Positions 12,001-24,000 of a stretch of 64,000 nucleotides of DNA are shown here, piece by piece. Origin of the DNA: Breviolum minutum Mf 1.05b.01 (Eukaryota; Sar; Dinophyceae; Suessiales; Symbiodiniaceae); assembly GCA_000507305.1 (NCBI GenBank), contig DF241710.1:6088-70087 (forward strand), in the 5' to 3' direction. Numbering within the stretch: position 1 is the first letter of the stretch; the number at the start of each line of letters is the position of its first letter. The position numbers were made by a program, and so were the translations under genes. The notes beneath the pieces are model-generated. The model saw only the letters and a list, made by a program, of their open reading frames with translations. It had not been told where the DNA came from and did no database searches.

Positions 12001-15000
12001 GGTTATACATGGAGTTATGGGGCGCTAATAAATGGCGTGAAATAAATGGGCAACTGGGTGAAATAATCCTACTTATAGGGCTATAGATCGATTTATATCT
12101 GATTGGGGCCCACCTTGTCGTGGTTTCAACCCATTTGAACACTGTGTCAAGTCGAATTGACGATCATTTCCCCCCAAGTAGTTTCTCATCAGGCTTCTAC
12201 TAGGTGGTTTACTTTCCCATGGAAAAAAAAACAGATACAGTATTATATATCACGAGGCTCTTTAAAAATGGTTTCATCTTCCCAATGTTTTGATGTGAAA
12301 AATTCAAGAAAATATGTTTAACTGGGCAATCTGTTATAAATCCTTAACCTTACAAGCCATTTTGGGGCCCGGATTTCCCTTAGAATCACCACCATTTAGG
12401 GGTTTTCCGCCAACTCGGCGGGTCTCGGCCTCCTCCGTGGTCTTGGCCTTTTCGCTCTCGCGGACCTGGATCCATGGGACTGACGAACCTTGAACCTTGG
12501 TAGATGCCCTAACTGCCCTGCCATGACGGATTCCCATGTGACGAACAGTATATTTACTATACACGAATGGTTGAATTTTATATATGGTAAAATGTAGATA
12601 CATATAGACCAGTCCTATGGAATGGAGGCCTGATTTCAATGGGGGTAACTGGGGTTATATAACTTATAACTTATAACCCTACTTAATAGAGGTTACCCAA
12701 TTTATACAGATTGGCTCGGGGCCCATCTTGTAGGGCATCCCCCAATGGTGAGACTGTAGCCCTGATCCTCCAACATTAGCTGTAGCTTACCGTCAGCAAA
12801 AACTATACATGTGGATTTTGTCATCTTCACTCACCACGGCTAACACATAACAAAAAAGGGGTATGGTATTCATGTTACCATCATTTCTCATGTTACTTTT
12901 GTTGGGTGTATTTTTTGGGGCATGTCTAGTTGTTCCTTTCCAACCTTGAAAACAGGAACGATGTCTACAAAAAAAACCGATGCCCTAGATATCATATGAT
13001 ATCATCACCTCCCACTTCTGTTCACTACTTCGACTTCCTCCCCCCCGTTGCCGGATCTGGCCTTTTGTTCGCGCTGCTTCTTGTCGGCCAGGCCTCTTTC
13101 ATAGAGAACCTGCTTGAGAGGAGCAATATTCATTTTCACATCCAGTGTTCTGTTGGTTTCTCTCTGTGAGTTTTCCATCAACAACTGGTTGGTGGTTGAA
13201 CCAACCCATCTGAAAAATATGCTCGTCAAAATGGGAATCTTCCCCAAATTGGGGTGAACATTAAAAATGTTTGAAACCACCAACCTAGTTTTTTTTCTGC
13301 GTAAACACCATAACAATTCACCTCCCATGCGTTCATGTCATCCACGAAGTGAAAGTGTTCCCGGGCACACGACAGCAACCCACACAAACTTGGATTTGCA
13401 TATTTGATGTTTGGGAAAGTTCCAAAAATGTGGTGATGAATCCCATGGTACAATCCGTAAAAAATCACAAAAAAACAAAACACATCCAAGAATCCAACCC
13501 AAATTTTCGGGCCATACTGTTGGAAGAAATCACAACCACCTGGGATATTGCTAAACCCTGTCAAATAATGGGATAAACTACCAACCTCAACTGGTTAGCA
13601 GGATTTCTGAACCATCCACAGTCTTTCTTCCCTTAAACCCACGAATTTCATCGAATTTCCATGACACGGTCGGTAGTTTGGTCGGTCTTTCCATGAAAAT
13701 TGCACTACCAACCGAAAAAAACCTACATGGGACGGGTATATTTCCCTACATTAATACCATAAACATCATACAATAAATGTAGGTAAATATATCAGACAAG
13801 GATCCTATGGGTAAGAGAAAGTGGCGATTTCTGTTTTGGTCAGTTGGCATTTTTGTCACACAAAATGCATCTCTTTAAAATATTCGGGGTTTTAATGGTA
13901 AAACGTAATTCACGTGGTCCCGGCACACTTCCGAGAAAATACCCTAAGGGCTGACAGAAGATTTTTCAACACTTCAGCGACTCAACATTTGTTTGCTACC
14001 CAACACCAAGAAGCTCCCAAAAAACATACATGGACACCAAACAAAATTCCTAGAGTTACCATATGTAGCCGAAAAGCCAGAAACATCATTTGACCCAAGT
14101 TGCATGAATCCCTGGCATGGGGTCCTCTTGGTTTTCCAAGATTTTTTGGAATGAACTCACCATCCACCCATGGCAGAATAGGATCACAGGCATCTGATTG
14201 GTACAGGGGTCCTTATATCACCACCCCAAATACGATTATAAGGGAAAACCCCTCAAAATCACCACATTATCCATATTGAATACATCTTAGCATCAAGTAT
14301 ATTTACATTTTATCCACCAAAAACCAGTGGGGCTGGCAATTTCATGAAACCCTTGTGCTAGCTGCTAGCAGCAATCACAATCGCTCTCACCTCTGCTCGT
14401 GTGCTGCCCGCTGGCGTCAAGATCTCTACATGACCGTCTTTGGGCCTTGGCGATCGAAGTGTACCCTCCCGGAAACGAACAGTTCGCACCTGAAAATAGG
14501 TATAGAATATGGTACCACACCCCTGAAAACTAACATGACACGCTGGAAAATCCCCATGTTCCACAGGAAATACATCGACTCATCCATGGCAGATTTTCCA
14601 GCCAGTCATGTTTGTTTTCAGGGAGGCTAAGTTACAGGCTTCTTAAGGGGGGCGGGGTAATTGGGAACGTTTCGATCTGTAGGGAACCTGAACCTTAGGG
14701 AACCCCAACTGACAGTAACAAATTGATCCTGACACCTACAAAAATGGATGAGGTCCCAGAAAAATTGACCAAAATCTTTTCATAATCAGACTCTAGATTT
14801 TTTGCGTCTGGGGAAAGAAAGTTCTGTAGAACCAAATTAAGATGCGCCTGTTTTCCTTCCAAATTTTTTTCTTGGAGGAGATCCAATCTCATGAATCATA
14901 CAAATCATCCCAACTCTGGGCCGAAAAAAAAATGGAAATGAAACCATCGAAGGCTGTAGTGATTCGTTTAGACTGCGATACAAATGTTGGATTCGTGGTT

Positions 15001-18000
15001 GGTTTCCCCTGATTGGCAAAATCATGAACCATACCATCCATGCAAATATGTACTGTATATTTACCAGCAACTTCCAGTCAGGGTGCCAATTAAACCCTGA
15101 CGGACGGGAATTGACAAGTCTTTAGGGAACCATTTGGCACACTAATTGAAAGGTCCAGGTGTTTATTATATTAATAAATGGTATATTTGCCCAACTATCT
15201 CGGTACATCTCAGGACTCTTCAAACTAGTAGTTAAATAAAATTAGAGTAAAACCTGTTCAAACGGCAAAAATACCATGAATGCAAATTCGTGACAAAAAA
15301 AACCCTGAGCTGGAGATCGCGAAATCCTTTTTAGATATTTTTGGGGCTTATACCATCCCAAAAAGGATGCTGAGTGAACTGGCAGTGCAAATATATATAT
15401 ATATATATACATTCCTAAACCTGAATTAAGGGTCCTTCCTTGTTCCTTGAAGAGCACACCCCCGGCCGCAGCGAATGCAGCAAAGAGTGCACTCATGTCC
15501 TGAGACCACATTGGGTTAATGTCCTTGGTGTGATACGTGAAGACCACGAATGCCATAGCAAGCATTGCAGGTCAAAAAGAAATAAACCACTAATCAAGCT
15601 AAACCTCGGCCTTCCGTCGTTTTCTCACCCTTCTCATTCCCAGGTCGGCTTTTCGATACCGTTCATTCCATGTATCGGGAAAGATTTGATTGTCCAGCGT
15701 TGAAAAAATCTCCGGAACCACGTCAAGAAATTTCGAAGGTCCCTTGGAAAGAATCGATTGTAGAAGCTCAACAACCTCTTTTTGGCAAGGGATGGCTGGT
15801 CGTACTTTGATTCCCTGATAAAATTTTTGAAAGCCCTGAATGTAGCACGAGTTACACTTTCCCGTCGTCAGCTTGGGTGTAATTGACTGCACCACCAAAG
15901 ATTGAACATGCTCAAGCAAGTGCTGACAATTTGAACCAAACTCTGAAAGATTCGCCCCCATTTCTTTTGCTTGAAAAAATGACCCCGGCTGCATTAGTCT
16001 CTCTTGTCCCCATTGATCCTTACGCCGCAACGGTAAGTAGCACTGATTGAAAAGCACCCAACTCAGTGCCAATTCAGGCCAGCAAATTCCTGTCTGTCGA
16101 CCTGTGGGTCCAAGTGGATTGTCCGGCCAACGAAACTGACGCAACCACCTGATCGTTCGATTTGCATTTTCGTGTCCCCAAGCACAAACTTGTAATTCAA
16201 CAATGTTGTATTGACCATGAAAGACTGTTGGGTTGTCCACATCCCATTGTGAAAAAGCCTGTACGATTTCCGGTTGGGCACAGGCCCTCGTCCCCTGTTC
16301 AGCAACTGCTTGTTGTTTCAGAGCTTGAGAACGTTTTTCAGCAAGTTTAAGCTGTAGTCGAAAAACCTGCACCAGTCGTTCCCTTTCCTGAAGAGTGTTT
16401 TCTGCCCGTTTTTTCAAAAGCGTCACAAGTTCCGGTTGTAATTTCAAGCAAGTTTCAACCGCTATCTGCATATTGATTTCCTAAAAGACTATAGAGCTCG
16501 AGATCGTCAGGTGTGTCAAGGTCCGTGTGAGCTTTCACTTTGACAAAACTGACTGTCATGTCATCCCGAAGCGGCCACAATCTACAGAAGATATCAAAAT
16601 GTTCCAAATCTGAAAGTTGTTGAAGGGATTCAGCCTGAAAAAACCTATGGAAAAAATGAATGGCTGTAGCACTGTCTGTATGTATTCGCCCCACACCAAA
16701 GTGCCGCAAAATTGTTTCAATTGCCAGTAATTCAGCACGTAAGATGTCTTGTTCGCCAAAAACACGATTCGCACATGCAGTGAGAAAGGTCGGTGGAGTG
16801 ACATCTTGGTGTCGTGCAAAACGTGCCATTGATCTCCTTTCTGAATCACTTTGACAAGCATCAAAAACAACACTGTAAGCAGCAAAACGAGATGTAACAA
16901 GGTGTGGATATTGGCAAGATCCATCTGTGTACCAATTAATTGGCAATGACTTCTTTTGAAAGGAAACAACCATTTTTTGCACAGTTGCGTTGATTATCCC
17001 GTGGCTATGGTCAAATTGTGCAAGGTCTAAAGCTTCTGAATCAGGATGTACATGTAGTACTGTGAATTCAGGAAGTAAGGACCCTGAGAAATTTATTTCT
17101 GAAATGGTGTCAGAAAATTCTTCACGAATATCATTCCCTATAGGACATTCAAGTAATCTGTGAGTTTTACTATCTTCCATGGAGCAGAAAGGACACTCAA
17201 GAGTATGCTCTGTGCACCAATGTTGCTTTTGTGTGGGTAATTGCACTGCACCCGAAATTTCACGTAGGTAGTTTTTTCCTTTCTTCACATGAAAATTTTG
17301 CAAGAATGGCAACAGTGTCATATCTGTTAATATCTGGGAAACCAAAGAGTTTTGATCTTTGGGTATGCATAACAAGAAGTGATTGCATCCAAGCTTGCAT
17401 GGCAAAACGAATCAATCTTTTATGGCTGATTTTGAGAATCGGAAATTTCAGGAAGGTCGCCAAAGACAACATACCATTTGAATCAATGTTCCATGAGAGC
17501 TGGTGAATCACAAATCCGAAAACACTGGCTGGCCCTTTGGTGGCTTGCAATGTACCACGGAAGGACGAAGCAATTCTAAAGAACCAATACCGTGTTTCAT
17601 CATCTGATTTATGGAGATACTTTTTTGCTGTCAAGAGAACTTTTAGCCAAATCCAAAATTCTGGGTCCAGGATAACTTTGTTAGTTAAAGCAAGAGTTAT
17701 GGCTGGTGAAGCTGAATAGGCTTTTCCGATTAGTGAGTTTTGCACTTTTGTTCTTATACGGGTAAGTTCATCATGTGAAGGCATTATCAATTCGCATCCA
17801 TGAAACATTGCTGGGTAAACACTGGATCTAAGCATATGTTCCTTTACCGAAAGGTCTTGTTGCATAGATTGAAGTCTTGCAAGTCTCTTTAGCCCATTAT
17901 CTATCCTGGTTTTTGCCAAGCCTCGGACACGTTGACCTGAGTAATGAAGCTGTAATCCCAAATCCCCTGCTGCATGTTTTCTAACCACTTGATTATTTGC

Positions 18001-21000
18001 AATTGGTGTAAGAAGGCTAGCTAGGGTATCGGCCTCACGATTGCAAGTTGTCCAAAACCAAGTCTTGCTCCAGTCAATTGTGAGTCCCGCAGAGTCAAGC
18101 AATTGCAATGTATCACGAAGAATGATGGAATGCATCTGTATGTCATTGACTCTCCAACCCCAGTTATCCGCGTAGGCTGAGAGAGCCAGCTGATTATTGA
18201 GGAAGGGTCTTCTAGATACAAAGAAAATCCAAGCACAGCTTACGGCTATCATGGTTACTACACTGAAGGTGTCACCTTCCGGGAAGCCGCAGGTTGTGCT
18301 TCCTGCAATCCAAACTTCACCTGAAATTACCCAGTAGCGACAAAGTCTTGTTAAGGAAATGAACCACTGTTTTAGAATGTTTATTGGGATACCAATGGCA
18401 CGTAGCATGGCAAAAGCAAAAGTCCATCGAATGCAATTGAAGCATTTTTTGAGGTCCAATGTTAAACCAGACCTTGTGTGATGTCTTGCTTTTGCCAATT
18501 CTAGCTCTAGCTGCATCTGGTGAGCATTGTCAAAAGCACCACGTTTTGGAAGGAGACCTGTAATGCTCGGAGGTGCCCATTCAGATAATACTCTCAACAA
18601 GTGTCTACTAGAGACAGCACTCCACAATCTGTAGAGTTGTGCCATAATGGTGATGGGCCGTGTTTGTCCATTGCTGGGTATATCTTGTGTCTTTGCAAGT
18701 GGACAAGTGAGTCCAATCATGAACCATTCCGGAAAACCATGGTGATATGATGTAAGAACATTTGCTATGTCTTGAAGCATGTCATCTGATAAGAATTTGA
18801 GCTCTTGAGCACTTATCATATCAATACCTCTTGCCGAATGACTTTTGAGTTTTTTAACTGCATCCTGCCAAAAGGAAAGACCAAAATCAATCTGGTAAGC
18901 TGGATGTGGGGGAAATGTCGATGTAATTTCCTGAAAATTGGCGTGCATGAAGACATCATCTATGTTTGTGTCATCTCTTTGCCAAATCGGATTCCAAAAC
19001 TGATTTAGGGAATGGGCTATTTGCTGAGGCGAATGTGCAAAAGTAGTTTGATGCGCTTCTACTTGTTTCGGAAGCTCCAAGATACAAGTATTGCAAACTT
19101 GCATACAGTACATATTCTGATCACAAATCTTGAAGATTTCACCATCAATCAGGATTGGAAAGTCAGAATGGAATTCATCAATTTTTTCCCCATAAAGCTC
19201 AAAATGTCCAGGTTCAGCAAGTGGTGCAACAAGAAAATCCCTTTTGATGGAATGTTGGATTTCAGTGATTGGTGGAAAACCTGGACCTCTAACGCATCGA
19301 AAGGCTTGTTTGGAATATCCATCTCCTGTTGCATCGATACGTCTGGCATAAATCAATTTTTTATGTACCCACCTAGCGTCTGCTTTAAGAGCGGCTTCAA
19401 CTTGGAAATGAACAATCTGTGAGAGATCAAAAATCCACGGATAGCTCGGCAGAGGCCAAGAAGGTGGTCCGAGTTCTGGATGTTGCTGAACCCAATGCAA
19501 AAAAGGAGTTGACTCAAAGGCATGACTTTTGCAAATGACTTTCCATTCAATTTTCAATTCCTCAAAAGTAGTTGGTTTAAAGATACCTTGTTCAAACTTC
19601 TTCAGTCTGATCTGAAAAGATTGTAGGCGTCTTAATTGTTTTACTTTTTGGGTAGTTTTCATAGTAAGGACCTCGCAGGATGGTTCAAAATCCCCATGTC
19701 TTGCACGACGGATTGCTGCATGAACCGGGGTTTTCTTTGGTTGTATAGGCTGACATCTACCTCGATATGCAAAAGGCAAACGAGTAGGATTCTTTGCAGT
19801 CATGGTATTTTCTTTGCTTTGAATATATAGAGCATGATCAGCAACTTCTTCAATCATATATCCAACTTCTTCAATTGTAGTAGGTTTACATCTCCATGAA
19901 AGAGAATCAGTTGCGGCTTCTCGAAGATCATCTATGCCTACATGAATGAGTTGTTTTGGATATCTTAAAAGTTGTCTAAAAAGCCCTTTTTCAGGTGGGA
20001 TAAGCGAAAAAGTAACAGGTCTGTGTGTAGCAAACCAGGTGCTTTCAAGTACTGCAATGTCATGCAAATGTGGTAGCAACGAAGGTGAGATGATGGCAGT
20101 ATCTGGATTCGTGACTTCTTTGCATGATGGCGGCATGTTGCAGCCATATTTTTTGTGATATAGAGAAAACAAATGTTCAAAACCTTTTGATTCAAGCTCC
20201 GGCCAAATTTCAAAATCCACAACCGGCATGTTAAGATCCCCCATGATTATCAATGGCAAGGGTAAGTGCAGTGACTGATCATAAGCAAGTCTCATCAGCT
20301 GATTATTAAAATCAATAGCCTCAGAGTTACTCAGTGGTTTACAGTAGAGCACAATGACCTGAATGTGTGATTGTCCAAAAGATACTTCACTATGAAGGAT
20401 TCTCGGGTTTGCCGTCCAGGTATTTGGCAGTTGCAATCTCGCTGGTCGAAAAGGAATTGTGGATATCAATCCAGTACCATTTGCTTTTCCTTTGGCTGCT
20501 TCATAACTTGTAATGGTATTTCGAAAAGGTTGCACGGGTGTCGACCATTGGCACTGCATCTGATGTTTTCTCATTGAGGCAGTGAAGTGGTTCTGCATAA
20601 TCTCCGTGGCTGCTGTTTCTGATAATGAAACAAGATGACACGTTTTGGCTTTGATGAGGTTAACATAGCTATCCTCCTTTTTTGCAATAGAGGTTGGATT
20701 AGTGATACAAAAACGAATTAGTTCTGGCTTGGAACGTCGACGAGCAGGTCCTGGATTTAAAGCTTCCCCGAACCTGAAACCTGCCCCCAAAAAAGGTCTC
20801 CAAGCAACGACAAGACTTACAGTAGTCCAAAAGAAATTTTGCTGACAAAGGCTTACAAACATGTCCTTTATTTTGGCAATGTAAGTCGGATTTGCAATGC
20901 AAAAATTGACAAAATTCGGAAGTGCCTTACGGCTTGATGACCCACGGTTAGTGGCTTCAACGAAACCAGCCCCTGACCATAAGTTAGGTATCCAAGCAAA

Positions 21001-24000
21001 AAATAAGGCAACTCCGATACGGAACTGAAATGACCTGAAGGTAAGTGTTCGACCTAATGCAGCAAACTACCGAATCCGAAAAAGGTCTTACAATCAACGA
21101 TCACAGATGCAGTAATTGACAAAAATTGACAACGAGGCGGCAAAACGAAGGTTAGATCCAAGATGCGATAAATGACCCCAATATTACAATAAAGTAATGC
21201 CCCTAACAAAATGGCCAGTGTTGTTTCAACAAACAAGAGACAAAGAACAACAAGCAGAACAAAACTGACCATGATATGGATTAGTCACATCTCAGCATCC
21301 TCCTGTTCATTGGGTGCTTTTCGCTTAGGCACAGCTCCCAACAATTGCTTCAATTCTCTCATGTTGTCATCAAAGGTTTTAGATTGTTGTTGCAGAGCAC
21401 CACTAAACGAAGCATCAAGCTCTTGTTTGACTTGACTAAGCCTCTGGTCAATGTGGCTTCGGATTGCAACATCTTGTTTCTTGACATCTTGTCGGAATTT
21501 CTCAAAATTGGCGTCTTGGTCAGCTTGATGTTCATGGACCTTAGAAATCGTTTCTTCAAGCTTTGCAATGCGTTCATCTTGGGCTGTCAGTTTTGCTTCA
21601 TGTGGACCTTGTAGAGGCCTAGAAGCCTGTGGTGCAATGTTCGGTTTTGCACCTTGCCAGTTTGCCCAGGATCTTTCATCAGCAAACCTACTTGAGTGTT
21701 TGGTTCATCTCTTCTGACAGCATTCATGAATGGACGAGGACCCGCAACAACAGGATGAGTGGAAGAACCTGTTTTCGGTGGCAATTCACGAGTTAACACA
21801 GGGCTACCATTGAAGGTAAGCTGCATCGGTTTTGGCCCTTCTGCACATCCTACGATCCAAGTGGTTGGACCAATAGCCCTCAGGGGCTTTACTTGCCATT
21901 GAAACTGCTCGGCCCATGACTGAATCATATCTGATGTGGCTCCAAAAGGCAGGCTTTCCAACTTGAAGACCTTGTTGGTTGCGATATCTTTGGGTGGAGT
22001 AACCCCTGGAAAGATCTTGTCCCACGCCGTTGTGAAACTTGCTTTTTCAACTCTCAGTGCAAGTCTATCTTTCGATTTGGCTAGACCTGCAGCACCTTGA
22101 ACATTTGCTGCTAGGATGCGGCACTGTGAAAGATCTTGTCCTTGTGACAACCATATGAGTTTCCAACGATCACATGGACGCCCCTGCTGATCTTTTGGTG
22201 TCATCCACAGTTTATTATATCCACTGGCACGAAGACCTTCAGTGAGTGCTGCATCCTTGATAGCACAGTGTACTTGAATGGATGTTGAGTCTGATGGCGA
22301 ACAAGCATTCCTTCCTTTTCTAAATGACTTTCCCCAGATTGAAACAAGGCCCTCTGGTGAATTCATCTGTTGCTTCAAGAACTGATAAGGGTTTTGAATG
22401 ATACGGTGCCAATCATCAGTCCAATCATTCTTCCATAAAGTAACAGCGACAAGTGAGCATCCAACGTGAGGCACTTTGGTGGTTTCTTGTGTTTTTGGAA
22501 GCAAGGACTTTTCACCGAACTGAAAAAGACTGCATGCAAGGAGAACATCACGACCGTTCGGATCAACACATGGAATATTGATCTTCATACTTGTCAGTGA
22601 AGTATCTACGGTTGGTTCGCCTATGATTGCAAGAGCAAGCTCATCTGCTGATATCTTTCGACCATCTCTCAACCATGGAACGGCAAAATCAGGAGTGCAC
22701 AGCATGATTCCATGAAGGTGTCCTGCAAAATCATGTATGTGGGTGCAATCCGTACCATCTTGATTGTAGAGAAATCCAGGTTTGACACTGTAGTTGTCTG
22801 GGTTTGGCATGACAATCTTCTTCTTTGCTTTGCTCTGACCAGAATGGGCTGACGAAAGCGTGGTTTGCACGGTTGGGATTCGAATCGAACTGGCTTCCAT
22901 GAGTGCTTTAATCTCTTTGAGCTTTTGTGGTCCTTGGGGTACTTGGANGGAAGCGACTGGAGTCACCTTTTTCACACCCTGAGATTCAAAGAGGGTTTCA
23001 ATGCTTTCACTAACCCATTTCAGTTCAAATCCTTCTTCAAGCAAAGTGGATGCTAAAGAGTTCTTGATCTGCACACGATGCCCTGATTTAGAGGTAGTAG
23101 CAGGTCCTCCACCACTGACTTCACCAATCAAATGGAATGTGAGAACATCGGTTGAGTCTTCTACAATCAAATCTTGAATGGTGGTTTCATGGGTAGCCTG
23201 CTTGCCTTTGTGCACAAAGCGATGATTCAATTTGGAAACCAATGGCAAAACCAAGCAATCAAAAAGGTCAATGAGGTCACCTAGTTGAAGTGTTGTCTGA
23301 ACTGGTGCAATCCACAAAGGCCTGCTCAACCATTTGATCCGAATTGTGGGTCCGATACCCTTGAATTGCTCTGCAAAGGTACGAAATGCATTCACAACCA
23401 ATTGGACGCGAAATGCAAAAATGGGCACAGGGCATCGACTGTTGGATGGCTGAAAAACACACTGGTGTCCCTTTCCGATACTAGTGATCTCAGCTGTATA
23501 TCCACATTGCTTCAAGATGTCCTCAGAAAGTACAGATTTCCAAATTTCAGCCAAAAGTAAAGTAGCTTCAAGTGGTCCATGGAAGATGAGAAGCAGTGAG
23601 TGCGTATCAGGATCCCATGATGCAGTACTCTGACACAGATTCGAAGTGACAAGTAGAAATCCAACATTGGTGTAATCAAGCCTCTGGAAATCTGATGGTA
23701 TTTCAAACTTGAAAGTGCCTAGATCATGTTCCGGATAGACCACGAGGAGAGGTGATAGATCGTGTTCCGGAAGCTGATCAAATTGGTCAAACAGTTTGAT
23801 ATGACCATTCTGATTGGCCGAGAGTCTGGAATCTTCATTCGAATGCATCAAGGTGAGCATGTTGTCCTGATAAAGACACAAAACACTTTCTTTGGAATGG
23901 CATGAAGTTGGAAGTGTCGCAGCTGGAGATAGCATCAAGGAGCAACTTGATTCATCATCAGTATATTCAATTTGATATTCAAAACCCCAAACTGCAAGGA

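Larger units (their letters stand above)
9048..12414 (-). other. Gene 2 intron with fold-backs and an AT-rich stretch
   Basis: Holds a TA tract and TTATAACC palindrome (about 9120-9215), family E sequence (9600-9670, 12004-12117), a family H fold-back (10547-10649), TA-rich DNA at 11280-11420 and a family C copy (11588-11702). The open frames on the plus strand at 9957-10612 show no domain I recognise. Confidence 0.45.

Noticed and set aside
15242..15565. 107-codon minus-strand frame including DMSALFAAFAAAG
   Set aside because: Mostly intron plus a TA tract; only the 40-base exon 15460-15499 has splice support, and neighbours dictate another phase for it.
20745..20790. Functional 2A ribosome-skipping peptide at GEALNPGP
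   Set aside because: NPGP is present but the DxE required just before it in classical 2A is replaced by GEA; left as an open question only.
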